The notes beneath the pieces are model-generated. The model did not search any database, had not been told where the DNA came from, and worked only from the letters and a program-made list of their open reading frames with translations. Below, in pieces: positions 18,101 through 25,802 of a stretch of DNA of 37,965 bases (position 1 is its first letter; every line of letters starts with the position of its first letter). A program made the translations under genes and the position numbers. This DNA comes from Chitinophagales bacterium (GTDB lineage: Bacteria; Bacteroidota; Bacteroidia; Chitinophagales; UBA2359), in the NCBI GenBank assembly GCA_016787295.1, contig JAEUUX010000294.1, forward strand, positions 1-37,965, read 5' to 3'.

Positions 18101-20097
18101 TCCCTCCACTGCGACACAACAACACGCTACCTACCCAAATCAAACTCATAGAACAACAACGTTTGGTCGGAGACTACCAACTTTTGCAACAACAACTCCA
18201 AGATTATGGCAGAAAAATCTGCCCGCCCAACGTCCAAGTTCACCCCATTGCCCACCAACTCAACACCACCATCACCAGCAAAAAGGTAGCAGACTACGAA
18301 AAAATATTGCTATCTTACAAAATGCTGCGCGACCAACAACCCAAAATTCTCGCCATACAAGAACTCCTAAACCGCATTGCACTTCGCGCACCGCATACGT
18401 CGACCTATCTAAAACAGCAAATTTTCGGTGGCAAAACCTTGCCCGAAATGTCTTACAATAGCCTCAAAACTCAATTGGCGTATGCCCAAATCCGCACTTT
18501 TCTAGAAGCGGTTAGCCCACGCACTTTAGGTATTGACAAACTTTTTGACCAACTACAAAGCCTCAAAAACACCATTGCGCGCCAAACTGTCTGGCTCATT
18601 AGTCACAAAACTTGGTACAACAAAAACCAACAAATCACCGAAACCGCCAAATCGGCACTATCGGCATGGTTAGCAAGTTTGGTAGCCATTGGCAAGGGAC
18701 ACGGTCGCAACACCGTGCAAAACATGAACGCTGCTATCCAAAACATGCAGGTTGCCAAATCAGTCGTTCCTGTTTGGATTATGCCACAGCAAACCGCCAT
18801 CAACTTTTTTCCTGATGCCACACCCGCACAATTTGACTTGTTAATTGTCGACGAGGCAAGCCAGTGCGACATCAGCATGTTAAACCTTATTTTTAGGGCA
18901 AAAAAAACCATTATTGTCGGCGATGAAAACCAAACCTCAGTAACAGCTAACCACAAAATATTTGATTTTGACAAAGTAAACCGCCTTTTAGACACCCATC
19001 TCTATCATCATCCCTTCAAAACGGCTTTCAATGTCAACAACAACAATAGCAGCATTTACACCCTAAGTAGCATATTGTATCCCAACATCATCACCCTCAC
19101 CGAACATTTTCGTTGCCTGCCCGAAATCATTCATTGGTCAAACCAATACATCTACAACGGTTTGATACAGCCGCTCCGAACAGCCACCCAAAAACCCTTT
19201 GGCACATCACTGTCCATAGAGTATCATCAAGCCGAAATAGACGATTTGGTGCGCATGGTATTGGTCGAGCGTTGTGTCGAAATCATCGAGTCATATATCG
19301 AAAAATTTGAAGGAAAACGCCTCACACGCCTCCCAAGCATAGGTATTTTGTGCTTAGATTCATCAAACCAAAAACATCAACAAGCCCTCATCCGAGCCAT
19401 TGCACGCAACGAAAAAATCAAACAACACGAAGATGCCCTGTCTTTGTTGGTTGGCACTTCGCGCGAATTTCAGGGCGACGAGCGTGATGTCATGTTGCTC
19501 ACCCTCACCGTCATGCCCTACCTCACCGAAGAAGGCGAAATGCGACCACCACGCGGCTTGTTTTCCGAAGAATTTATGCGCATCTACAACGTGGCAGCCA
19601 GTCGTGCCAAAGACCGTTGCCTAATACTCCACAGCATTCCGCCCGACCTTATTGGCTTAATTTCGCCCGACTGCTATCGCCGCAAATTGTTGGACTACTA
19701 TACCCTCTACCAATTCGCACAAACAGACACTCCCGAACGACAATTGCCCGAACTATTGCTCGACAGCAATCCCGAATTGGGCGAAATGGGACAAACCGTC
19801 TGCCAATTTCTATGCGACAAAGGTTATGGCAAATACCTTAACCCACAATACCAAGTTGGCAACCAATTCATCGATTTCGCCTTGCTACTGCCCAATACCA
19901 AATTGGCAATTGTGTGCGATGGCTACGAACACCAACACGATTCCGCTATCATACAGCAAAATATAGCCAATCAATTACTATTAGAACGTGCAGGTTGGCG
20001 TTTTTTCCGCCTACAAAGCATGAATTGGTGGTACAACCACGCTGCTGTTTCCCAAAACCTCTTGGCTTGGATTAAACGGTGCGAGATGTTTGGCTAA
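15175..20097 (+). CDS. Large SF1 (Upf1-like) helicase with C-terminal Vsr/DUF559-like nuclease domain; candidate defence protein
   Basis: The product is 1640 residues. Residues 1-160 form an N-terminal domain, then a low-complexity acidic Glu/Thr/Ser stretch (about 160-245) ending in a poly-Pro turn. SF1 motifs follow: Walker A GPPGTGKSHT (558-567), Ia VVSHNSKAL, a long helical insertion (about 650-1150), motif II VDEASQCD (Asp1226), III IVGDENQTS, IV EHFRC, V GTSREFQGDERD (1427-1438) and VI NVAASRAKDR. Residues about 1530-1640 resemble the Vsr-like endonuclease fold (NPQYQVGNQFIDFALLLP, then AIVCDGYEHQ, then LLLERAGWRFFRLQS). This order matches helicase-Vsr proteins such as the DUF4011-helicase-Vsr (Hhe) type reported in antiphage screens; I infer, not prove, a similar role. 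It starts 78 bases after the ABC gene. Val1580 sits where many relatives have a catalytic Glu. Confidence 0.88.
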   Translation: MTHIRQLFQYIKDLYNTSNAVFQFENEPHNVKQKNAQYFILDEWLDLYTMAQKEDNANIQLQIERPDESLLTLKRIVIPELSVPHDLIGWTETIVPFGNLLPVLQPISERKNIINFGDDTQRPLVWLLWKAENLHNPDVTPLPTLANWVVWKPNPNLPSEENQTEDSASTDEITPETNDNILTETIATHTESSETEEERNEIINNNTTNIDGEVEEKQETVETIEIDIIDTTIETDSETKNFVITLPPPPPILGTWEIIPQRIETERFDENGSRVRTFERYKNTFSEYYLKWWTSIRINQIYEQLHTLYYELKSRDNKALYLSFGLLNGRIADEVYRNFIFHVPLRMSVRAQVLKIDFDTFANRIFAEQYFTTLFEEHFKNQQADTRQNSVLAAVDAFNNQTWQFYGTPEFVEQNFVQTAEQMLSVFANLQTRFFKTEEADNIQFDYTFYATHDAKDITFSFSPILQTKIVESQILISKDAAKIVQQINELEQNNELHRIPDFFKKLFDLPSEAEFTTDLQRFKTENEADFLFPLPYNEEQLAIANRLLLQDAVTVKGPPGTGKSHTIANLISHFVAEGKNILVVSHNSKALSVVKDKLPTELQQLTISLGNDTKGNELLKTSVNTIIAHLSKNYTLQQIHDHEQQRQRLQLQYDGLLERIYETVGNNHQELTTWSPISQTIETHSATYWASIWAQKPATNWQINDLLATDITLDDLANEIYELSQLAGGLTTEDLNLARYTFLPDEELPSVDLFQQIVEQINLTAPLIGSSASAFLYRKNFANIATHQGDFNLLWHSFLALHDQIQLYPFLVHVFNHRQFNQLQFEKMLEDTHKLREHVSAMDYQLQPYVIELSHVINANAEIALSNLREVMSKFDVNGQLTFFQKTFLTPEARSFLTCTVNGVNSENLNNLKIIELHLERRKMQQQIKALVGNYLKPFYIHVTNLDEWLEQLDLMTQYIQIITQINTYLIPLQIPPLRHNNTLPTQIKLIEQQRLVGDYQLLQQQLQDYGRKICPPNVQVHPIAHQLNTTITSKKVADYEKILLSYKMLRDQQPKILAIQELLNRIALRAPHTSTYLKQQIFGGKTLPEMSYNSLKTQLAYAQIRTFLEAVSPRTLGIDKLFDQLQSLKNTIARQTVWLISHKTWYNKNQQITETAKSALSAWLASLVAIGKGHGRNTVQNMNAAIQNMQVAKSVVPVWIMPQQTAINFFPDATPAQFDLLIVDEASQCDISMLNLIFRAKKTIIVGDENQTSVTANHKIFDFDKVNRLLDTHLYHHPFKTAFNVNNNNSSIYTLSSILYPNIITLTEHFRCLPEIIHWSNQYIYNGLIQPLRTATQKPFGTSLSIEYHQAEIDDLVRMVLVERCVEIIESYIEKFEGKRLTRLPSIGILCLDSSNQKHQQALIRAIARNEKIKQHEDALSLLVGTSREFQGDERDVMLLTLTVMPYLTEEGEMRPPRGLFSEEFMRIYNVAASRAKDRCLILHSIPPDLIGLISPDCYRRKLLDYYTLYQFAQTDTPERQLPELLLDSNPELGEMGQTVCQFLCDKGYGKYLNPQYQVGNQFIDFALLLPNTKLAIVCDGYEHQHDSAIIQQNIANQLLLERAGWRFFRLQSMNWWYNHAAVSQNLLAWIKRCEMFG

Positions 20098-20158
20098 ACA
20101 TAATTTTCGCTCCCAAACCTACCATTAGCAGCATAACTCAAATAAAAAATATAATCAT

Positions 20159-20262
20159 TTGGGCGTTTCCCCGTTGGGGTCGGGCTTTACGGGGCTTCGC
20201 TGCCGCTGCGGTGCAAGCACCAGCCTAACGGCTGCCCCTACAATCCCTAACGCGCTTCGCCA
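20159..20262. repeat. Dispersed REP-like repeat, copy 1
   Basis: A GC-rich segment starting GGGCGTTTCCCC and ending CCCTAACGCGCTTCGCCA is matched, in inverted orientation, by 30160-30266. Shared blocks are GGGCGTT, CGGGCT, GGGCTTCGCT, GCTGCGGTGC and the final CCCTAACGCGCTTCGCCA. Elements of this build are scattered through many Bacteroidota genomes. It occupies the 5' flank of the Wzz-like gene and creates a false upstream extension of that frame. Confidence 0.8.
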
Positions 20263-20323
20263 TTCGAGCTTTTTGTCTTTATTCTTTTTTTGCGGCGGCT
20301 TACGCCCAACAATTTCGTTTAGT

Positions 20324-21352
20324 ATGACCCAAAACCCCCTAACATTAAAAGAAACTATCCTCGTTTTGCGCGACTATTTGCTCGAATTATTGCGCAAATG
20401 GTATTGGTTCGTTCTTTTTGGAGCACTTGCCGTATTGGTAGCAGCCTACTACACCCAGCGCCTTCAAACCACCTATGAAGCAGTAGGTTCAGTAATGTTG
20501 AGCAACGATAGTGGCAGCTCAATGTCAGGCATCTTGCGATTAGCAGGGCAATTTGGCTTAGGTGGCGGTGGCAATTCTGGCGATATGAACATAGAAAGAT
20601 TAGGAGACTTGCTGATGTCACAACAAATTGCATACCTCTCTTTGTTCAAAAAAGCGGAAATAGACGGCAAAAAAGATTTGTTAATTAATCATTATATCCG
20701 CTTGTTCAAACTCGATAATCCACCCATCACCGCCGAATCGTCCAGCAAAATGACTTTGCAGGAAAACGCCACTGCCAAAGGCATTTATAACGCCATAGCG
20801 AAAAAAAGTATGCATACGGTTATCAACAAAAGTGGCATTTTGTATGTCAGTTTGAATACCACCTCTGAAAAATTTTCCAAAGAATTTCTCGAAATTCACC
20901 TCAAAACACTAGAAAACTACTACACCAATCGCAGCATAGAACAGCAAAAACTGACCTACGACCTCATTAACGAGCGCGTCGATTCGTTGGAAAAAGCCCT
21001 CTACAATGTGGAGTACAACATTGCCCACTTTGTCGATGAATACCGCCCTGCTTTGCGAGCAGGCACCCTTTCTGCCCAAAAGCTCATGTCGCAAGACCAA
21101 CTCAAGCGCCAAGCCGAAATCATTAGCGTCATGTATGCCGAAGCCGTAAAAAACCGCGAAATTGCCCATCTTAGCCTATTGAGCAACCGACCATTGGTAC
21201 AAATCGTAGACTTACCCAACTATCCTTTAAGCTCCCAAAAACCAAGTATGTTAGTGGTTTATATCACCTATTTGGTATTGGCAACAATTGTAGTGGTGGT
21301 ATTGGTGGTGTTTAACAAATTGGTGCGCGATGCATTTAAGCCAACTCCATAG
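20324..21352 (+). CDS. Wzz-like chain-length determinant / polysaccharide export protein
   Basis: The product is 342 residues. The frame is open further upstream to 20159, but that part is the REP-like repeat, so I take ATG 20324 (MTQNPLTLKE). Two membrane segments frame the protein: WYWFVLFGALAVLVAAYY near residue 27 and MLVVYITYLVLATIVVVVLV near 310. The periplasmic part between them begins with the Wzz signature strand TYEAVGSVML, followed by a Gly/Ser-rich loop and long helices (about 190-280) with coiled-coil character. Wzz and related co-polymerases set the length of O-antigen, capsule or exopolysaccharide chains. No polymerase, flippase or glycosyltransferase lies beside it, which is unusual. 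The FAH-family gene follows after 28 bases and is probably cotranscribed. Confidence 0.85.
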   Translation: MTQNPLTLKETILVLRDYLLELLRKWYWFVLFGALAVLVAAYYTQRLQTTYEAVGSVMLSNDSGSSMSGILRLAGQFGLGGGGNSGDMNIERLGDLLMSQQIAYLSLFKKAEIDGKKDLLINHYIRLFKLDNPPITAESSSKMTLQENATAKGIYNAIAKKSMHTVINKSGILYVSLNTTSEKFSKEFLEIHLKTLENYYTNRSIEQQKLTYDLINERVDSLEKALYNVEYNIAHFVDEYRPALRAGTLSAQKLMSQDQLKRQAEIISVMYAEAVKNREIAHLSLLSNRPLVQIVDLPNYPLSSQKPSMLVVYITYLVLATIVVVVLVVFNKLVRDAFKPTP

Positions 21353-21380
21353 ACCGTAAAACATTTTTTTAAAAAATACC

Positions 21381-22403
21381 ATGAAATTAATTACTTACTA
21401 TAATCCGCCTACCGACTCCGAACAATTAGCCATTTTGGTAGGCAACAAAGCCTATAATACCCACGAATTGCACCGTGACCTTCCCGACAACATGATGGAT
21501 TTTCTGTGGGGAGAAGATGAAACGATGGTCATTGCCAAAAGCATAGATGCCAAACTCAAAGCAGGCGAATTGCCCAAAGCCAAAGGTATAGACTTGCAAC
21601 AATTACACCTACTGTCACCTGTGACACACCCGCCTTCGTTGCGCGATGGCTATGCTTTTAGACAACACGTGGCAACAGCTCGCCAAAACAGGGGTTTGGA
21701 CATGATTCCCGAATTTGACGATTTTCCCGTGTTCTATTTCTCTAACCACAACGCCATTCAAGGCAGCGGAGACGTAGAGTGTATGCCCGACCATTTTCGA
21801 CAGTTGGATTTTGAACTGGAAATAGCCATTGTCATTGGTGCCGAAGGACGCAACATCAAAGCCGCTGATGCTGATGATTATATTGCAGGTTTTATGGTGA
21901 TGAACGATATGAGCGCACGTTTTCTACAAATGGAAGAAATGAAACTCAACCTCGGTCCTGCCAAAGGCAAAGATTTTTGCACGGCTGTTGGTCCCTATTT
22001 GGTTACACCCGACGAATTGTCTGCCTACCTCATTCCGCCACCACCCGGACACATCGGCAAGCATTATCAGTTGGAAATGACCGCCAGCATTAATGACAAA
22101 ACATGGGTCAAAAACAATATGAGCACCATGAATTGGACGTTTGCCGAAATTATCGAGCGGGTTTCCTATGGTGTAGATATTTTTCCGGGCGACATTATTG
22201 GGTCAGGAACAGTAGGAGGTGGTTGTTTTTTGGAAATTAATGGCACAGAAAAAAGAAAAAATCCTAACCACAAACCTATATGGCTCAAAGAGGACGACGA
22301 AATTGTGATGGAAATAACAGGTTTAGGTAAATTGTATAACCGAATCGTTGGCTCCCGCGAAAATCATTCTATATTGCAGTATTTGCACAAGAAAAAGCCA
22401 TAA
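21381..22403 (+). CDS. Fumarylacetoacetate hydrolase family protein
   Basis: The product is 340 residues and cytoplasmic. An N-terminal cap domain (1-75) precedes the FAH fold. Metal-site residues are readable: Glu145 and Glu147 in DFELEIAIV, and Asp176 in MNDMSAR. Lys195/197 lie in the GPAKGKDFCTAVGPYLVTP stretch and His96 in FRQHVATAR. The C-terminal SGTVGGGCFLEINGT and DDEIVMEITGLG are family marks. Members hydrolyse or decarboxylate 1,3-dicarbonyl or oxo-acid compounds in catabolism of tyrosine and other aromatics, using Mg2+ or Mn2+. The true tyrosine-pathway enzyme is longer and usually lies near hmgA/hpd genes, which are absent here, so I keep the broad family name. Confidence 0.92.
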   Translation: MKLITYYNPPTDSEQLAILVGNKAYNTHELHRDLPDNMMDFLWGEDETMVIAKSIDAKLKAGELPKAKGIDLQQLHLLSPVTHPPSLRDGYAFRQHVATARQNRGLDMIPEFDDFPVFYFSNHNAIQGSGDVECMPDHFRQLDFELEIAIVIGAEGRNIKAADADDYIAGFMVMNDMSARFLQMEEMKLNLGPAKGKDFCTAVGPYLVTPDELSAYLIPPPPGHIGKHYQLEMTASINDKTWVKNNMSTMNWTFAEIIERVSYGVDIFPGDIIGSGTVGGGCFLEINGTEKRKNPNHKPIWLKEDDEIVMEITGLGKLYNRIVGSRENHSILQYLHKKKP

Positions 22404-22531
22404 ATAGCACCACAACCCCAAACACCCAAACATAGGACAATTCCTTGATTATCAGGTTCTTATATACCCAAAAATAAAAATCGGATACACAATGCACAGA
22501 TATTCTACTGCTTAATAGTATCCCACAAAAA

Positions 22532-22566
22532 TACCCCTTCGTAGGTTTTAAACCTATGAAGGGGTA
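22532..22566. repeat. Near-perfect 17-bp-arm palindrome upstream of the amylase gene
   Basis: TACCCCTTCGTAGGTTT is mirrored across a single central base, with one G/T position that would be a wobble pair in RNA. It lies 37 bases before the amylase ATG and about 130 bases after the FAH-family stop. No T-run follows, so it may be an operator, a processed hairpin or a REP unit instead of a terminator. Its CTTCGyAGGT core is shared with the hairpin at 1443-1481. Confidence 0.75.
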
Positions 22567-22602
22567 GTAACGTAAACCGTATTAACACCTCAAAAGATAG
22601 AT

Positions 22603-24450
22603 ATGTACCATTTTTTTTACTATTGGATAAACCTTTGCGTGTGTTGTTTGTCGAGCGCTGCCATTGCTGCCAACACACCTATCGAACACACAGCCCCGCC
22701 CTATTGGTGGGCGAATATGCAACACCCTGATTTGCAAGTGATGTTGCACGGTAAAAACATTGCCCACTATCAAGTAAAACTAAGTTCTGTCGATGTTCAA
22801 CTGAAAAGTGTGACCACTTTAGACAATCCAAATTATGTGTTCATCGACTTGGATATTAGCCAAGCTAAAGCACAAAAATTTGACTTCGTATTTAGCCAAA
22901 ACGGAAAAAAACAATTTTCACACTCCTACGAGCTGAAACAACGCCAAACACCCGCTCCGCAAGGACTTTCACCTGCCGATGTGATTTATTTGCTCATGCC
23001 CGACCGTTTTGCCAATGGCAATCCCAAAAACGATGTTGTATCAACAATGCAAGAAACATGGTTACAGCGCGACTCTCTAATCGCTCGACATGGTGGCGAT
23101 TTGCAAGGCATTATTGACCATTTAGACTACCTCGATAATTTGGGAATAACAGCCCTGTGGCTCAATCCCGTTTTGACGAACGATCAACCCAAATGGTCTT
23201 ATCATGGATACGCTGCCACCGACCACTACCAAATAGACCCGCGATTTGGCGACATAGAACTTTATCGCAACCTTAGCCAAAAAGCTCATCAAAAAGGTAT
23301 AAAAATGGTGAAAGACGTGATATTTAACCACGTAGGAGACCAACATTGGTTTATCAAAGACTTGCCATCGGCAACGTGGATACACCAGTTTCCTAAATTC
23401 ACCAAAACTACCTACATGACTTCCACTTTGATGGATCCATATGCCTCGCAGCACGACAAATCGGTGTTGCTCGATGGTTGGTTCGATAAACACATGCCCG
23501 ACCTCAACCAACACAACCAATATGTGCAAAATTATCTCATACAAAACTGTATTTGGTGGACCGAAGTGGCACAGTTAGATGCCTTTCGTTTGGATACTTA
23601 TGCCTATTCTGACCCTGATTTTTTGGTGTTGTGGAGCGAACGCTTAACAAAAGAATATCCCACTCTGGGACTTTTTGGCGAGACGTGGGTGCAGGGCGAA
23701 CCCATTCAAGCTTATTTTCATGGTAATACCAATATCCACAAAAATTTCAATGCTACCATGCACGGTTTAACCGATTTTCAGTTGTATTATGCCATTAATG
23801 CTGCTTTGAACGAAAATTTCGGTTGGGAGACGGGTGTTTCACGCCTATATTATACCTTGGTCAAAGACTACTTATACACCGATGCCACACACAACGTTAC
23901 TTTTTTGGATAACCACGACCTTAGCCGTTATTATTCGGTGATTGGCGAAGATATTGAAAAATACAAAATCGGTATGGGTTTTCTGCTGACCATGCGTGGC
24001 ATTCCTTGTATCTATTATGGCACAGAAATTTTGATGAAAAACTTTGCAAATCCTGATGGTTTGGTGCGCTTAGATTTTGCGGGCGGCTGGCAGGGCGATT
24101 CTGCCAACAAATTTGAGGCGAAAGGACGCACACCACAAGAGCAAACAGCTTTTGCTTTCGTACAACAATTGTTGCAATGGCGACAAAACAAAACGGTTAT
24201 TCATTCGGGTAAATTGATGCAATTCATTCCCGAAAAAGGGGTTTATACCTATTTTCGATACAATGACAAAGAGACCATCATGGTCATGCTCAATCCCAGC
24301 AACGAAGCCGTGAGTATTGCCACCGATAAGTTTGTCGAACGAACCCAAAACTACCAAAAAGCCACCGACATTTTAACGCAACAAACTTTTGATCTTTCCA
24401 AATCTATCACTGTTCCTGCTAAGGGGATTTTGATTATGGAGTTGAGGTAA
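22603..24450 (+). CDS. GH13 alpha-amylase family enzyme (neopullulanase/cyclomaltodextrinase-like), exported
   Basis: The product is 615 residues with an N-terminal signal sequence (residues 1-23, ending AAIAA). Residues about 30-115 form the N-terminal Ig-like domain seen in cyclomaltodextrinase-type enzymes, the TIM barrel covers about 125-520, and a C-terminal beta domain follows. All GH13 regions are visible: VIFNHVGD, FRLDTYA with nucleophile Asp331, FGETW with acid/base Glu360, and FLDNHD with Asp439. Expected role is hydrolysis of alpha-1,4 (and perhaps alpha-1,6) bonds of starch-derived oligosaccharides in the periplasm, as for SusA. No susCD pair is adjacent. Its last 60 bases recur at 26377-26436 beyond a two-gene insertion, so its C-terminal 19 codons may have been replaced by incoming DNA. 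Its Arg codons are almost all CGN. Confidence 0.95.
   Translation: MYHFFYYWINLCVCCLSSAAIAANTPIEHTAPPYWWANMQHPDLQVMLHGKNIAHYQVKLSSVDVQLKSVTTLDNPNYVFIDLDISQAKAQKFDFVFSQNGKKQFSHSYELKQRQTPAPQGLSPADVIYLLMPDRFANGNPKNDVVSTMQETWLQRDSLIARHGGDLQGIIDHLDYLDNLGITALWLNPVLTNDQPKWSYHGYAATDHYQIDPRFGDIELYRNLSQKAHQKGIKMVKDVIFNHVGDQHWFIKDLPSATWIHQFPKFTKTTYMTSTLMDPYASQHDKSVLLDGWFDKHMPDLNQHNQYVQNYLIQNCIWWTEVAQLDAFRLDTYAYSDPDFLVLWSERLTKEYPTLGLFGETWVQGEPIQAYFHGNTNIHKNFNATMHGLTDFQLYYAINAALNENFGWETGVSRLYYTLVKDYLYTDATHNVTFLDNHDLSRYYSVIGEDIEKYKIGMGFLLTMRGIPCIYYGTEILMKNFANPDGLVRLDFAGGWQGDSANKFEAKGRTPQEQTAFAFVQQLLQWRQNKTVIHSGKLMQFIPEKGVYTYFRYNDKETIMVMLNPSNEAVSIATDKFVERTQNYQKATDILTQQTFDLSKSITVPAKGILIMELR
24391..24450 (+). 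repeat. 60-bp direct repeat, left copy (3' end of the amylase gene)
   Basis: This segment encodes the last residues of the amylase plus its TAA. It matches 26377-26436 at 59 of 60 positions; the only difference is the fourth base (C here, A in the right copy). The pair bounds the ATPase-PIN unit like attL/attR. Confidence 0.95.
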
Positions 24451-24484
24451 AAAGGAAAAGAAGAAGAAAATTTTATTCTTGTTA

Positions 24485-24513
24485 TTGTTTCTGTTTTTTT
24501 TGTTGTACCTTTG
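24485..24513 (+). promoter_or_regulatory. Promoter of the ATPase-PIN cassette
   Basis: TACCTTTG at 24506-24513 matches TAnnTTTG, with TTG at 24485-24487 18 bases upstream. The start codon is 20 bases downstream. The element lies inside the inserted DNA, so the cassette brings its own promoter. Confidence 0.65.
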
Positions 24514-24533
24514 CGGTAAAAAATATTCGAAAT

Positions 24534-25790
24534 ATGTTAACAGAAATAAAACTTGAAAACTGGAAGAGTTTTCACAATGCCACACTTTACATAGACCCTC
24601 TTACTGTATTGACAGGTATGAATGCCAGCGGAAAATCGAATATATTAGATGCTTTGTTGTTTTTGCAACGAAGCATCTCAAGCCGTGATATCTATACTGC
24701 TATACAAGGAGACAGAGATAACAATGGCATAAGAGGGGGCATAGAAAATATTGAACTATGGGGACAGCAACAAATGCCACGCCTATCAGTATCTGTAGAT
24801 TCAGAAGAGGGCATAACGTATCGATACCTATTGTACTTGACCATTGAGAGAAATAACAATGGTCACCATGAGGCACGAATATATGAAGAAACTTTATCGG
24901 AAACAAGAGATGATAGTAACTTTACCATATTTTCCGTAGTTTCCTCTATCAACAATGCTTTAGTGAGAGTGTCAGTAGCTAAACCCAAAGGAAATAATCC
25001 TAACGAATATCACGATGCCACACAAACATACGCCTACAAATGGACGATGCCCACACAAGAAACCATCTTAAAACAACTTAGTCAAAGAACAGAATTGTCC
25101 GATCGTGTGTCAAAAGCAGTAAAAACTGTAGCCAATACTTTGCAAAACGTTTTTATTTTAGACCCAATTCCTACTAATATGCGCCAATATGTTAGAGTAT
25201 CGCCCTATTTAACTGCTGATGGTGCTAATGCAGCAGGGGTTATTGCGAATTTGGGTAACGAAGAAAAAATTGCAACGGAACAATTACTAACACACTATGC
25301 ACAAAAATTGCCTGAACAAGAACTACAAAACATAACAGTAGGTTTAGTTGGTTTGGGTAATAATGATGCTATGTTTTATTGTGATGAAAATTTTGTTACA
25401 AACGCTTCTCAACGCATAGATGCCCGCAGTATGTCTGATGGTACTTTGCGTTTTTTAGCTATTCTAACAGCTATCTTAACGCGCCCCAAAGGCAGTTTGT
25501 TGGTAGTAGAAGAAATTGACAATGGTATTCACCCTTCACGCGCCAAGTTGTTATTACAAATTTTATATACAGAAGCCACTCAAAGACAGATAGATATTTT
25601 AGTAACCACCCATAACGTAGCTTTCTTAAACGAATTAACAGAACACTATTTACCGTTTGTAATGTATGTACACCGAAATCGTGAAAACGGATATAGTGAA
25701 ATTACCCCCATAAACGAACTAGACAACCTACCTTTTTTACTTGGGCAAGGACCTTTGGGAGCTATTGTAACACATCAAAAACTAAGATAG
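24534..25790 (+). CDS. AAA/ABC-type (OLD/RecF-like) ATPase of two-gene cassette
   Basis: The product is 418 residues. It opens with the strand I-K-L-E-N-W-K-S-F, then Walker A GMNASGKSN (28-36). It carries the ABC-signature-like SMSDGTLRFLAIL near residue 302, Walker B LLVVEEIDNGIHPSR near 323 with the catalytic Glu, and a VTTHN switch near 357. This is the SMC/RecF/OLD-like branch of single-chain ATPases (COG4637-like). It ends soon after the H-switch and carries no TOPRIM or other nuclease domain, unlike OLD proteins. The adjoining PIN-like gene, whose ribosome-binding site overlaps this stop codon, may supply that function in trans. The arrangement parallels ATPase-effector defence pairs such as PARIS or Septu, but I do not recognise it as one of them. 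Arg codon use (9 AGA of 23) differs from the amylase gene upstream. Confidence 0.88.
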   Translation: MLTEIKLENWKSFHNATLYIDPLTVLTGMNASGKSNILDALLFLQRSISSRDIYTAIQGDRDNNGIRGGIENIELWGQQQMPRLSVSVDSEEGITYRYLLYLTIERNNNGHHEARIYEETLSETRDDSNFTIFSVVSSINNALVRVSVAKPKGNNPNEYHDATQTYAYKWTMPTQETILKQLSQRTELSDRVSKAVKTVANTLQNVFILDPIPTNMRQYVRVSPYLTADGANAAGVIANLGNEEKIATEQLLTHYAQKLPEQELQNITVGLVGLGNNDAMFYCDENFVTNASQRIDARSMSDGTLRFLAILTAILTRPKGSLLVVEEIDNGIHPSRAKLLLQILYTEATQRQIDILVTTHNVAFLNELTEHYLPFVMYVHRNRENGYSEITPINELDNLPFLLGQGPLGAIVTHQKLR

Positions 25791-25794
25791 GAGG
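25789..25794 (+). promoter_or_regulatory. Canonical Shine-Dalgarno overlapping the ATPase stop codon
   Basis: AGGAGG overlaps the TAG stop of the ATPase gene (25788-25790) and stands 8 bases before the PIN-like ATG at 25803. Perfect SD sequences are rare in Bacteroidota. This one fixes the start and suggests coupled translation. Confidence 0.8.
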
Positions 25795-25802
25795 ACATTA
25801 AT

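Noticed and set aside
20159-20323. N-terminal extension of the Wzz-like protein to 397 residues
   Set aside because: The extra part is encoded by a dispersed REP-like repeat, and the ATG at 20324 gives a normal Wzz start ahead of the first membrane helix.
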